64,000 nucleotides of DNA from JAIWNK01 sp964453115 (GCA_964453115.1 CAYVRT010000004.1:62001-126000), one strand, 5' to 3'. Numbered from the stretch's first letter, positions 46,909 through 55,721 are shown. A program made the numbers and translations. Notes: generated by a model not told the origin, from the letters alone.

Positions 46909-47424
46909 ATGCCTATTTTGAGTGCCAAAACATTGGAATTTTTCAGTCATAGCCCTGAGCAAACGCGCCGAGCTGGAATGCGGATGGGTGCAATGCTTGG
47001 GATGGGTGATTTGTTGTGCCTTTCTGGTGATTTGGGGGCCGGGAAGACGACCCTGGTGCAGGGCTTGGCGCAGGGCTGGGGATCGCTGGATGCGGTTTCT
47101 AGTCCGACTTTTGTCTTGGTCAACGTTTATCGCCGATTGGATGGTGGTCAACTTTATCACCTGGATGCCTATCGTTTGCGAGATGCCGAAGATGCAATAG
47201 ACCTGGATTTGGATTCCATGCTCGAAAGTGGTGCTTTGGTGGTGGAATGGCCGGAACGGATTGAGCGGGCTTTGCCAAAAACGTGTTTGTGGGTACAGAT
47301 GCGCTATTTGGAGGATGAGCAGCGCGGGATGGTGTTTGAGCCGCATGGAGCGCGCTATGAACGGATGGTGATGGAGTTGAGGCGCAAGATGTATGGAGGA
47401 CTTCATGCTGTTGGCAATGGATAG
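46909..47424 (+). CDS. tsaE: tRNA t6A synthesis ATPase TsaE
   Basis: A 171-residue P-loop ATPase that drives the TsaB-TsaD complex making N6-threonylcarbamoyladenosine in tRNA. Walker A GDLGAGKTTLVQGLAQGWG (residues about 40-58) and SSPTFVLVNVYRRLDGG, then YHLDAYRL and VVEWPERI, are textbook TsaE. The C-terminus is some 20 residues longer than in E. coli. Its last 20 bases overlap the next gene. No ribosome-binding site is placed correctly, and a -10 element lies 7 bases upstream, so the transcript may be leaderless. tsaD is not in the window. Confidence 0.92.
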   Translation: MPILSAKTLEFFSHSPEQTRRAGMRMGAMLGMGDLLCLSGDLGAGKTTLVQGLAQGWGSLDAVSSPTFVLVNVYRRLDGGQLYHLDAYRLRDAEDAIDLDLDSMLESGALVVEWPERIERALPKTCLWVQMRYLEDEQRGMVFEPHGARYERMVMELRRKMYGGLHAVGNG

Positions 47425-48070
47425 CTCGACGCAGGTGGTTGGCCTGGCGTTATATGATGGTGTGCAGGTGCTGGGGGAGATGGTTTGGCGGACTCAGAAT
47501 CATCATACGGTGGAGCTTTCGCCAGCGGTGAATGATTTGATGACGCGTTGCGGTGTGAAGGGACGCGATTTGCGCGCTCTGGCAGTTGCATTAGGGCCTG
47601 GCTCGTTTACCAGTTTGCGGATTGGCCTGGCCCTGGTAAAAGGGTTGGCGCTGGCGCTCCGTTTGCCCGTTGTGGGAATTCCAACACTGGATGTGGTGGC
47701 TGCGATGCAGCCGGTGAGCGAATTGCCGCTGGCCGCAGTTTTACAAGCGGGGCGGTCTCGTCTGGCGGTTGGCTGGTACCGTGCTGCTGCCGAGGGATGG
47801 CAGGCGGAAGGGCAGGCCAGTGTGACGACGCTGGAGGCGCTCTTTAATGGGCTGGGGGATGCAGCTTTGATTTGTGGTGAATTGGGCGCGTTGGAACGTC
47901 AAACGCTTGCCCGGCATAAGGGCGTGCTATTGGCTTCTCCGGCGCAATCGTTGCGTCGCCCGGCTGTGCTGGCAGAATTGGCCTGGAAACGCTGGCGTGC
48001 AGGTCAGATGAGCGATGTGGTAACGCTCTCGCCTATTTACATGTCTACAGCTGATGCAATTCCGGAGTGA
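47405..48070 (+). CDS. tsaB: tRNA t6A synthesis protein TsaB
   Basis: A 221-residue actin-like-ATPase-fold scaffold that pairs with TsaD. LLAMDSSTQVVGLALYDG at the start and GPGSFTSLRIGLALVKGLALALRLPVVGIPTLD in the middle are the family signature. I start at the ATG at 47405 behind GGAGG; a start 12 bases upstream has no such site. It overlaps tsaE by 20 bases and is followed 7 bases later by rimI, the usual order in bacteria. Confidence 0.92.
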   Translation: MLLAMDSSTQVVGLALYDGVQVLGEMVWRTQNHHTVELSPAVNDLMTRCGVKGRDLRALAVALGPGSFTSLRIGLALVKGLALALRLPVVGIPTLDVVAAMQPVSELPLAAVLQAGRSRLAVGWYRAAAEGWQAEGQASVTTLEALFNGLGDAALICGELGALERQTLARHKGVLLASPAQSLRRPAVLAELAWKRWRAGQMSDVVTLSPIYMSTADAIPE

Positions 48071-48077
48071 AACGTTG

Positions 48078-48578
48078 ATGCAAATGATGGTGCGTCCAAT
48101 GGAAGAGAAAGATTTGCAGGCAGTGCATGAAATTGATCTGCTTTCTTTTAACCTGCCCTGGCCTGAGCGCTCCTTTCGATTTGAATTGATGGAGAACCAG
48201 GCCAGCCGAACGTGGGTGGTGGAAGTGGGGATGGCAGATGGAGAGCAACGCATTGCAGCAATGATGGTGCTGTGGATGATTGTGGATGAGGCGCACATTG
48301 GCACGTTGGCAACGCATCCAGACCTGCGACGACATGGAATTGGAGCGCGCTTATTGGCGCATGGCTTGCTTTCAGCACGGGAGGAAGGCGCGCAGCAATC
48401 ATTGCTGGAAGTGCGGCGCGGAAATTTGGCGGCTCAGGCTTTGTATCTACGGTTTGGGTACGAGGTGACGATGGTTCGTCAGCGCTATTATCATGATAAT
48501 GGTGAGGATGCGTTGTTGATGACCTTGCCAGATTTACAGTCGGATGCCTGCCGGGTACGTCTGGCGGCTTTTCTCTAG
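48078..48578 (+). CDS. rimI: Ribosomal protein S18 alanine N-acetyltransferase RimI-like GNAT
   Basis: A 166-residue GNAT acetyltransferase. HIGTLATHPDLRRHGIGARLLAHGLLSAREEGA contains the acetyl-CoA loop (RRHGIG), and LEVRRGNLAAQALYLRFGYEVTMVRQRYYHDNGEDALLM is characteristic of RimI, which acetylates the N-terminus of S18 and perhaps other proteins. An alternative in-frame start 24 bases upstream overlaps tsaB and is less likely. GGAG lies about 10 bases before the chosen ATG. Linkage to tsaB and tsaE supports the assignment. Confidence 0.88.
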   Translation: MQMMVRPMEEKDLQAVHEIDLLSFNLPWPERSFRFELMENQASRTWVVEVGMADGEQRIAAMMVLWMIVDEAHIGTLATHPDLRRHGIGARLLAHGLLSAREEGAQQSLLEVRRGNLAAQALYLRFGYEVTMVRQRYYHDNGEDALLMTLPDLQSDACRVRLAAFL

Positions 48579-48599
48579 AATCTAAGCAGCAGGAGGTGA

Positions 48600-49256
48600 A
48601 TGATGGATGCAAGCAAGGTTTTGCAGGAAATTGCCGGACAGGTGGCCGGATGTGAGAAGTGCGAATTGCACTTTTCGCGCAAAAAGTCGGTGCCTGGCGA
48701 AGGGCCGGCACATGCGCAAGTTTTGCTGATTGGTGAGGGGCCGGGTTTCTATGAAAATGAACAGGGGCGACCTTTTGTTGGGCAGGCGGGTAAATTTTTG
48801 GATGAATTGCTTGCCAAAGCTGGCTTGAAACGTGAGACGGTGTTTATTACCAATGTTGTCAAATGCCGCCCGCCTGGCAATCGCGACCCACAGCCGGAAG
48901 AATTGTTGGCCTGTAGCGGGTATTTGGATCAACAAATTGAGGCGATTGCGCCGCAGTTGATCGTGACTTTGGGACGTTTTTCCATGGCAAAGTTTATGCC
49001 GAATGCGAAAATTAGTGAGGTGCATGGGCAGGCTGCCTGGGTGCGCGGGCGGTTGGTGGTGGCAATGTATCATCCGGCTGCGGCGCTGCATCAACCCAGC
49101 CTGAAACCAACCCTTGAAGCAGATTTTGCTCGTTTGCCGGAATTTGTTAAGATGGCAAAAGGAAAGTCTCCGGCAGTGGAGGTTGTGGAAACGCTTGTGG
49201 AGACTGAGGATTTGAAGAAGGAAGATGATCAGCCAACCCAGTTGAGTTTGTTCTAA
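48600..49256 (+). CDS. udg: Type-4 (Fe-S) uracil-DNA glycosylase with C-terminal clamp-binding motif
   Basis: A 218-residue glycosylase removing uracil from DNA. GEGPGFYENEQGRPFVGQAGKFLD (motif 1), TNVVKCRPPGNRDPQPEE and MYHPAAAL (motif 3) are diagnostic of family 4. Four cysteines (CEKC at 17-20, then one in VKC near 85 and one in LACSG near 101) hold the 4Fe-4S cluster. An extra acidic tail of about 30 residues ends exactly in QLSLF, a perfect match to the bacterial beta-clamp-binding pentapeptide QL(S/D)LF, implying recruitment to the replication clamp. GGAGGTGA precedes tandem ATGs. Possibly the last gene of the tsaE operon; the gap to the next gene is 16 bases. Confidence 0.9.
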   Translation: MMDASKVLQEIAGQVAGCEKCELHFSRKKSVPGEGPAHAQVLLIGEGPGFYENEQGRPFVGQAGKFLDELLAKAGLKRETVFITNVVKCRPPGNRDPQPEELLACSGYLDQQIEAIAPQLIVTLGRFSMAKFMPNAKISEVHGQAAWVRGRLVVAMYHPAAALHQPSLKPTLEADFARLPEFVKMAKGKSPAVEVVETLVETEDLKKEDDQPTQLSLF

Positions 49257-49272
49257 AAAACAGGAGAGAATC

Positions 49273-50592
49273 ATGATGACGCAAAAACATGCTTTGATGG
49301 AAAAACTGCAATCGCACAAGTCGAAAGTGGCGATTTTGGGGTTGGGGTATGTGGGCTTACCGTTGGCGGTGGTGTTTGCTGAGGCTGGTTTTGAGGTGAT
49401 TGGGATTGACCCGATTGCTGAAAAAGTTGACCTTTTGAACCGAGGTGAAAGCTATATTCTGGATGTGCCGACTGAGCAGGTGCGGGCCCTTGTGCAGGCC
49501 GGTAAGTTGCGTGCAACGACCGATTTTGCGGCATTGCTTGATGTTCATGCGGTAAGTATTTGTGTGCCAACGCCGCTGCGGAAGACGGGCGACCCTGACC
49601 TATCCTTTATCGTTTCTGCAACCGATTCGGTTGCTCAGTACTTGCACCCAGGAATGGTGATAGTGCTGGAATCCAGCACCTATCCTGGCACGACGCGCGA
49701 ACTGGTTTTATCCAAGTTGGTGGAAAATAACAGCCTGAAGGTGGGCAAGGATTTCTTCCTGGCGTTTTCACCGGAGCGGGTTGATCCAGGGCGTTTGGAT
49801 TGGACAACGATTAACACGCCAAAGGTGGTGGGGGGAATTACCGCCGATTGCTGTGAGGTTGCGTCTTGCTGGTATCAACAAGCGTTGCAAACGGTGGTAA
49901 CAGTTTCTTCGGCAGAAGTGGCAGAAATGGCAAAATTGCTCGAGAATACGTTCCGGATGATTAATATCGGTTTGGTGAACGAGCTAGCAATTATGTGTGA
50001 TCGGTTGAAAGTGGATGTTTGGGAGGTGATTGATGCAGCTGCCACCAAACCATTTGGTTTTATGCGCTTCACACCAGGGCCAGGGCTGGGGGGGCATTGT
50101 ATTCCAATTGACCCACTCTACCTTTCGTGGAAGTTGCGGTCACTGAATTACACGGCGCGTTTTATTGAACTGGCCTCGGAAATTAACACGGGGATGCCGC
50201 GCTTTGTGGTTGGCAAGGTGCAAGATGCATTGAATCAGCAAGGCAAGCCATTGAAGGGTAGCCGGGTGTTGGTTTTGGGTGTGGCATATAAGCCGGATAT
50301 TGATGATTTGCGTGAATCGCCGGCTCTGGATGTGATTGGGCTGTTGCAGAACAAGGGTGCACAGGTGGAATATCATGATCCTTTTATTCCTGTGCTGCGA
50401 CACGATGCGATGGAGATGCAGAGCGTGGCCGATTTGATGTCTGCGGTGCAGAAGGCGGATTGTGTGGTTATTGTAACCAATCATAAGGCGTATGATTATG
50501 CGGCTATTTTGGCAGCAGCTTGCTTGATTGTGGACACACGCAATGCGCTTGGTAAGACGGGACGCGACAACCCAAAGGTGGTGAGGTTATAA
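49273..50592 (+). CDS. UDP-sugar 6-dehydrogenase (WbpA/WecC type)
   Basis: A 439-residue NAD-dependent dehydrogenase that oxidises the C6 hydroxyl of a UDP-hexose to the uronic acid. It has the Rossmann motif ILGLGYVGLPLAVVFAEAGF, the catalytic cysteine in PGLGGHCIPIDPLYLSWK (residue about 277), and VLVLGVAYKPDIDDLRESPAL in the C-terminal domain. The length and FSPERVDPG motif fit the UDP-N-acetylglucosamine/mannosamine dehydrogenase branch more than UDP-glucose dehydrogenase. CAGGAGAG precedes the start. It opens the polysaccharide cluster and is followed with one base overlap by a 4-epimerase-like gene, which suggests production of a UDP-HexNAcA or UDP-galacturonate precursor. Confidence 0.86.
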   Translation: MMTQKHALMEKLQSHKSKVAILGLGYVGLPLAVVFAEAGFEVIGIDPIAEKVDLLNRGESYILDVPTEQVRALVQAGKLRATTDFAALLDVHAVSICVPTPLRKTGDPDLSFIVSATDSVAQYLHPGMVIVLESSTYPGTTRELVLSKLVENNSLKVGKDFFLAFSPERVDPGRLDWTTINTPKVVGGITADCCEVASCWYQQALQTVVTVSSAEVAEMAKLLENTFRMINIGLVNELAIMCDRLKVDVWEVIDAAATKPFGFMRFTPGPGLGGHCIPIDPLYLSWKLRSLNYTARFIELASEINTGMPRFVVGKVQDALNQQGKPLKGSRVLVLGVAYKPDIDDLRESPALDVIGLLQNKGAQVEYHDPFIPVLRHDAMEMQSVADLMSAVQKADCVVIVTNHKAYDYAAILAAACLIVDTRNALGKTGRDNPKVVRL

Positions 50593-51569
50593 TGGCGCGC
50601 TATCTGGTGACTGGTGCGGCGGGTTTTATTGGCGCACGGGTGAGCGATTTGTTGCTGAACGATGGGCATGAGGTATTCGGGGTGGATAACCTTAATGACG
50701 CTTACGATGTCCGGCTGAAGGAGTGGCGTTTGGCCCGTTTGAGTGGTCGGGCAGGCTTTGATTTTGAGCGCGCGGATATTGCACAGTTTGCAGCGGTACA
50801 GAATGTTTTCGAGCAACGCGGGCCTTTCGATGCGATCTTCAACCTTGCCGCGCGCGCCGGGGTTCGGCAATCGGTTGAAAACCCATGGGTGTATGTGGAT
50901 ACAAATATGACTGGAACGTTGAATTTGTTGGAGATGGCCCAGCGAAAAGGAACAAAAAAGTTTATTTTGGCCTCAACTTCCAGCATCTATGGCGATAATC
51001 CATCGCGTCCTACGCCTGAAACAGCGGCAAGCGACCGACCTTTGCAGCCCTATGCAGCCAGCAAGAAGGGTGCTGAAGCAATGTGCCATAGTTATCACTA
51101 TCTCTATGATCTGGATGTGACGATTTTTCGTTACTTTACGGTATATGGGCCAGCGGGTCGTCCGGATATGGTGATGTTTCGTTTTGCGCAGTGGATCGCG
51201 GAAGGCAAGCCTGTGCGAGTGAATGGGAATGGCGAGCAGACGCGCGGGTTTACCTATCTGGATGACATTGCACGCGGTACAATCCTTGGCCTTAAACGAG
51301 TTGGGTATGAGATTGTGAATCTTGGCGGGCATGAAGAGATTTCGATCAACGACTTGATTGCTCGATTGGAAGCCCTGTTGAAAAAAAAGGCGCAGATTGA
51401 ATATTTGCCATTGCACCGGGCGGATATGCTTGCAAATTTGGCGGATGTGGGCAAGGCGCGGCAATTGCTGGGTTGGCAACCGCAAATTGCTTTGCAGGAT
51501 GGGATCGAAAATCTTGTCAATTGGTATTTGCAGGAGCGTGATTGGGCAAGCCAGGTTTTGACTCTGTGA
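50592..51569 (+). CDS. NAD-dependent nucleotide-sugar epimerase (UDP-glucuronate 4-epimerase-like)
   Basis: A 325-residue extended short-chain dehydrogenase. It has YLVTGAAGFIGARVSDLLL (NAD loop), NLAARAGVRQSVENPWVYVDTN, the catalytic SSIYG and YAASKKGAE (Tyr-x3-Lys), and YFTVYGPAGRPDMVMFRF. The ARAGVRxSxxxPxxY pattern is typical of UDP-glucuronate 4-epimerases (GalE/Gla/LspL group). Together with the preceding dehydrogenase it would make an epimeric uronic acid nucleotide for the glycan built by the cluster. Its start overlaps the previous stop by one base and its stop overlaps the next start. Confidence 0.87.
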   Translation: MARYLVTGAAGFIGARVSDLLLNDGHEVFGVDNLNDAYDVRLKEWRLARLSGRAGFDFERADIAQFAAVQNVFEQRGPFDAIFNLAARAGVRQSVENPWVYVDTNMTGTLNLLEMAQRKGTKKFILASTSSIYGDNPSRPTPETAASDRPLQPYAASKKGAEAMCHSYHYLYDLDVTIFRYFTVYGPAGRPDMVMFRFAQWIAEGKPVRVNGNGEQTRGFTYLDDIARGTILGLKRVGYEIVNLGGHEEISINDLIARLEALLKKKAQIEYLPLHRADMLANLADVGKARQLLGWQPQIALQDGIENLVNWYLQERDWASQVLTL

Positions 51570-52987
51570 CACTCTCTGGCGCAAGGATGATGCGCCGATG
51601 GGTGGGAAAGGGGCTGGCAGTGGCGCGCACCTGGGCGCAGGATTGGCTGCTGCGCAGGGTGGTGCGTAATTCAACCTATTTGTTCATTAGCAATGTCATC
51701 AGTGCGGTTTTGAGCATTGTGACGGCCAATTTGCTGGGGGTGGTTGGCTTTGGCATGTTGGGGATTGTGACCAGTTTTGTTGCCAATATCAACCGTTTGT
51801 TTTCTTTTCGGATGGGGGATGTGGTGGTTCGGTATGTTGGGGCTTATCTGGCGTCGCCGGAGGCAAGCGAGGAACAAAAGCAGCGTGCTGCGGCGGTGAT
51901 TAAAGCAGCCGCATTGTTAGAGACGGTGACTTCGCTGGTGGCATTTGGAGTTCTGGTGTTGGTTGCTCCACTGGCAGCACAATGGATTGCAAAAGATGAG
52001 GGCGTAGCCTGGATGTTTGTTCTGTATGGGGTATCCATTGTGGCGAATTTTGCCTCTGAGACGGCAACAGGGGTGTTGCAGGTCACCAATCATTTTCGCA
52101 GTCAGGCAATTTTGAATGCGGTTCAGAGTGTGGTGGCGGCATTGTTGATTGTGTGGGCATCTATTGCTGATGCAGGTTTGTTGGGGGTGCTTGGGGCTTA
52201 TCTGGTGGGAAAGCTGTTGCTGGGCCTGGGGCCGATTGTGTTGGCCTTGCGGGTGTTACCCCGTGCGTTGGGGCGTGGTTGGCTGCGGGCGCCATTCTCG
52301 CTGCTGCCGCCATTGCGTGAACTAACGGGGTTTGCCATCAGCACCAATTTGAGCGGGACCATTAACGTGGTGGCGCGCGATAGTGAAGTGCTGTGGGTTG
52401 GGTTTTTGTTCTCGCCGCTGGAGGCAGGCTATTTTAAAACCGCGCTGGCGATTGTTAACCTGGCAATCATGCCGATTAATCCATTCATTGGTGCAACGTA
52501 CCCGGAAATGGCGCGCTGTGTGGCTGAGCAGCAATTTGCCCGCTTACGATTGCTGTTACGCCGAGTTAGCTTGATTGCTGGCAGTTGGACGGTATCAGTC
52601 ATGGTGGGGTTGCTGTTGTTTGGGCAGACTGTATTGTTTCACCCCTGGATCTTGGCAGGGCGGAGTTTTCAGGTATATGATGCTGCCTTTGCACCTGCTT
52701 TGACTTTGACACTGATTTTGCTGATTGGCTTTGGCACGGCCAACACCTTGTTTTGGAATCGTCCGTTGTTGCTGGTGCAAAATAAGGCCGGGGTGGCTTT
52801 GCGTGTGGCTTTCTATAGCATGATGGCAAAGACGTTCTTGACGGCTACTCTGGTGCCATTGTTCGGGTATCGAATGGAGGCATTTGCAATGGCTGGTTAT
52901 TTTGTTGTTTCGGTTGGGATAATGGTTTGGTTGGGGTTGCGAGAGGTTGGGCGGCAAGAGCGCTTGCATTTTGAGGTGATACCATGA
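51566..52987 (+). CDS. Polysaccharide flippase-like membrane protein (Wzx/MATE-like)
   Basis: A 473-residue integral membrane protein with roughly 12-14 hydrophobic helices. It starts NSTYLFISNVISAVLSIVTANLLGVVGFGMLGIV and includes ISTNLSGTINVVARDSEVLWVGFLFSPLEAGYFK, the internal pattern of oligosaccharide flippases. It would move lipid-linked repeat units to the outer face. I list a GTG overlapping the previous stop (GTGA); ATG at 51587, with AAGG adjacent, is an equally reasonable start seven codons later. The gene order (nucleotide-sugar genes, flippase, glycosyltransferases) supports the call. Confidence 0.78.
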   Translation: MTLSGARMMRRWVGKGLAVARTWAQDWLLRRVVRNSTYLFISNVISAVLSIVTANLLGVVGFGMLGIVTSFVANINRLFSFRMGDVVVRYVGAYLASPEASEEQKQRAAAVIKAAALLETVTSLVAFGVLVLVAPLAAQWIAKDEGVAWMFVLYGVSIVANFASETATGVLQVTNHFRSQAILNAVQSVVAALLIVWASIADAGLLGVLGAYLVGKLLLGLGPIVLALRVLPRALGRGWLRAPFSLLPPLRELTGFAISTNLSGTINVVARDSEVLWVGFLFSPLEAGYFKTALAIVNLAIMPINPFIGATYPEMARCVAEQQFARLRLLLRRVSLIAGSWTVSVMVGLLLFGQTVLFHPWILAGRSFQVYDAAFAPALTLTLILLIGFGTANTLFWNRPLLLVQNKAGVALRVAFYSMMAKTFLTATLVPLFGYRMEAFAMAGYFVVSVGIMVWLGLREVGRQERLHFEVIP

Positions 52988-54144
52988 AAATTGCTTGCCT
53001 GACGACTTCGCACGCGCCCGTCAGTACAGCAAATAGTATCCAGGTTTTTAAGGCCTGTCATGCGCTTGCGCAAGGGGGGGCTGAAGTTTGCCTGTGGGTT
53101 TCGTCACCGCCTTCAGGGGCAAGTTGGGATGAGTTAAGCGCATTCTACGGGCTGCGTACCCCATTTGAGGTGCGTTGGTTGCCTTCTAGGCCCTATCTAC
53201 GTCGCTATGATTTGTTGTTGGCTGGGGTTCGGGCAGCTCGGCATTGGGGAGCAGATGCGTTGATGACCTGGGCTGTTCAGGCAGCTGTGCTGGGCGGAAT
53301 GTTTAAAATGCCGGTTGTGTATGAATTACATGATCGTCCAACTGGAAAACTGGGAGCATGGTGGTTGCAACGATTGGCTGCAAGCAAAAGCCCGAAGCGG
53401 GTGCTGATGATTACCAATGCGCTGCGTCGGGTGGTGGAAAAAGAGTTTGGGATCTGTTTTTCCGATTCGGAAGTGCAGATTGCGCCGAATGGAATTGAAT
53501 GGGATCGGTTTGAGCATTTGCCAACCCCAATGCAAGCACGACAAGCTCTTGGGTTGAAGGAGATGCCTACCGCAGTCTATACCGGACATTTTTACACTGG
53601 GCGGGGAATGCAGTTGTTGTGCGACCTGGCACAGGCTTTGCCGCAGATTCAGTTTTTGTGGGTTGGGGGGCGAGCGATGGATGTTGAAATGTGGCGGCAA
53701 CGGACACAGGCATTTTCGAATGTGATTCTTACAGGTTTTGTGGAAAATCAACGTCTGGCATTATATCAGGCGGCAGGTGAGGTGCTGCTGATGCCCTATG
53801 AGCGGGCAATTGCTGGTTCAGGCGGTGGAAATTCGGCGGAAATTTGTAGCCCGATGAAGATGTTTGAATATATGGCGTGTGGGCGTGCGATTTTGAGCAG
53901 CGATTTGCCCGTATTGCACGAGGTGTTGAATGAGGAGAATGCCGTGTTTTGCCCACCGGAAGATGCTGTGATGTGGGGGCGGGCGCTCTTGAGTTTGGTG
54001 GAGGATGGCGAGCGAGCGCGACGGCTGGGATTTCAGGCGCGTCGAGATGCCCAACAGTATACCTGGCGGGCACGCGCAGAAGGAATTTTGGATTGGTTGC
54101 GCTGGCTGCCGGGTCTTGAGCAGGAGATGAGCAAAAAATCATGA
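52984..54144 (+). CDS. Family 4 glycosyltransferase
   Basis: A 386-residue GT-B fold cytoplasmic glycosyltransferase. The N-terminal domain shows IACLTTSHAPVSTANSIQVFK and PVVYELHDRPTGK; the C-terminal donor-binding domain has IAPNGIEWDRF, AVYTGHFYTGRGMQLL, LTGFVENQRLALYQAAGEVLLMPYE and the family-4 EX7E-like region SPMKMFEYMACGRAILSSDLPVLHE. It transfers a sugar from a nucleotide donor to a lipid-linked acceptor. Donor and acceptor cannot be read. It overlaps neighbours on both sides by 4 bases. Confidence 0.85.
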   Translation: MKIACLTTSHAPVSTANSIQVFKACHALAQGGAEVCLWVSSPPSGASWDELSAFYGLRTPFEVRWLPSRPYLRRYDLLLAGVRAARHWGADALMTWAVQAAVLGGMFKMPVVYELHDRPTGKLGAWWLQRLAASKSPKRVLMITNALRRVVEKEFGICFSDSEVQIAPNGIEWDRFEHLPTPMQARQALGLKEMPTAVYTGHFYTGRGMQLLCDLAQALPQIQFLWVGGRAMDVEMWRQRTQAFSNVILTGFVENQRLALYQAAGEVLLMPYERAIAGSGGGNSAEICSPMKMFEYMACGRAILSSDLPVLHEVLNEENAVFCPPEDAVMWGRALLSLVEDGERARRLGFQARRDAQQYTWRARAEGILDWLRWLPGLEQEMSKKS

Positions 54145-55706
54145 TGGTCAAAAAAATAGATTTTTGGCGGGCGTTGACGATAGGCGTTTTAGGCGGTGGC
54201 GTTTTGGCTGCTTTTCAGCCGGGTGGTTTGCTCAGCAGAGGGTGGCCGGCATTTGGCTTTCTGGTATTTGGGGCTGTTTTGAGCCTTGTGGTTGCCTGGC
54301 GGGCGTCTGGGGCTGGGCGCAGTATGGCCTGGTGCATGGGATTGGCATTTGGTTTGCGGATTTTGTTGGCAATTGTGCTTTTTTGGGGGTTGCCGACCTG
54401 GGGGGACGCACTGGATGAACAGCAGCAGGCCGGGTATGAATTTTTTGATGCTTATCACCGTGATGCACAGGCCTGGCAGTTGGCAAGCTCTGAGCAGCCG
54501 CTCAGTGATGCGTTTGGTGAAGAGTTGTACATGGATCAGTATGGAGGATTGTTGTGGCTGAGCGCCTGGTGTTATCGGTTTCTCAGCCCGGATGCACAGC
54601 GTCCCTTGCTGGTGGTTGTGCTTGGTGCCTGGGTTGCAGCGTTGGGGAGCATTTTTCTCTACCGTGCCCTGCGCGGGCGTTTTGAAGGCCGGGCGGCGTT
54701 AACAGCTGCCTGGGTTTATGGATTGTATCCTGAAGGACTACTGATGGGGGCCTCTCAGATGCGCGAGCCATTTTTAATGGGCTTGGGTGCAATTGCTTTT
54801 TGGGCAGTTGCCGTTTGGCCGTTGCGTTCCTCGGAGACGACGTTGCACCGTCCGGCTTTGGCGGTGTTGCTGGTGACAGCTTTACTGGGGTTAGGGATCT
54901 TTTCCTGGCGAGCAGCACTGCCAATTGCGGTTATTTTGGTCATTTGGTTTTGGATTGAGAATACCCTGCCGCGACGGAAGCAGTGGCTGAGGCTGGCAGG
55001 CTGGGGTGTTTTGGGGCTGGGGTTATTGGTGGCTGTGGTTTTGAGTTGGCGTTGGCTGCGAAACGTGGCAGCCTGGGATGCTTTGTTGGCTGAACGTTCA
55101 TCGGGAATGTTGCAAGTGCAGTTGCAAAAATTGCCAGATATTGTTAAGTTGCCATTTGTTACTTTGTATGGGTTGTTTCAGCCGGTCTTGCCTGCTGCGT
55201 TGATTGAGACGGCCTTGCCGATTCACCGGGCTATTTCCATTGGGCGAGCGGTTGGCTGGTACCTTTTAGCGCCTGTTCTTATCTATGGCGGGTTTGTGGT
55301 TTGGAAAGCAGAGCGGTCACGCCGGTCTGTGTTGATATTGACCATGGTGGCGTGTTCCTTCTGGTTATTAATCAGTTCGCTGCGTGCTGGTGGTGACCAG
55401 TGGGATAACCCGCGCTATCGGGTGATTGTGTTGCCCTGGCTGGCATTGTTGGCTGGCTGGGCCTGGGAGCGCGCCGTGCGGCTGCGCGACCCCTGGCTGT
55501 GGCGCGGATTTGTGGTGGAGGTAATTTTTCTGGCTTTCTTTACCCATTGGTACTGGCAACGTTATGTGAGTGGAGGCCAAAAATTGCCTTTCTTTTTGAT
55601 GATTGGACTGATTTTGGCAAGCTCGGCGCTGTTTTTGACTGGCTGTTGGTTGTGGGATCGCTGGCGAGGCCATTCCTTGAATGGCAGGCTGACCAGGAGG
55701 AAGTGA
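54141..55706 (+). CDS. Polytopic membrane protein, possible GT-C-like glycosyltransferase
   Basis: A 521-residue protein with about 11-12 hydrophobic helices. The first extracytoplasmic loop follows LPTWGDALDEQQQAGYEFFDAYHRDAQAW, which could hold the acidic catalytic residue of GT-C/ArnT/PMT-like transferases (WGD), and another exposed loop carries SSEQPLSDAFGEELYMDQYGG. YRALRGRFEGRAALTAAWVYGLYPE resembles the second helix pair of such proteins. Lipid-phosphate-sugar donors are expected if correct. O-antigen polymerase-like activity cannot be excluded. ATG overlaps the previous stop (ATGA). Confidence 0.62.
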   Translation: MMVKKIDFWRALTIGVLGGGVLAAFQPGGLLSRGWPAFGFLVFGAVLSLVVAWRASGAGRSMAWCMGLAFGLRILLAIVLFWGLPTWGDALDEQQQAGYEFFDAYHRDAQAWQLASSEQPLSDAFGEELYMDQYGGLLWLSAWCYRFLSPDAQRPLLVVVLGAWVAALGSIFLYRALRGRFEGRAALTAAWVYGLYPEGLLMGASQMREPFLMGLGAIAFWAVAVWPLRSSETTLHRPALAVLLVTALLGLGIFSWRAALPIAVILVIWFWIENTLPRRKQWLRLAGWGVLGLGLLVAVVLSWRWLRNVAAWDALLAERSSGMLQVQLQKLPDIVKLPFVTLYGLFQPVLPAALIETALPIHRAISIGRAVGWYLLAPVLIYGGFVVWKAERSRRSVLILTMVACSFWLLISSLRAGGDQWDNPRYRVIVLPWLALLAGWAWERAVRLRDPWLWRGFVVEVIFLAFFTHWYWQRYVSGGQKLPFFLMIGLILASSALFLTGCWLWDRWRGHSLNGRLTRRK

Positions 55707-55715
55707 TTTTTACGG

Positions 55716-55721
55716 TATAAT
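55716..55721 (+). promoter_or_regulatory. Candidate internal promoter in the glycan cluster
   Basis: TATAAT preceded by CGG lies 31 bases upstream of the next gene, in one of the few gaps of the cluster. The -35 is weak. Confidence 0.4.

Noticed and set aside
46614..46928. Extension of the small S2P protease through the DUF951 region
   Set aside because: Low-complexity translation antisense to DUF951 and the tsaE start; the -10 element fixes the start at 46613.
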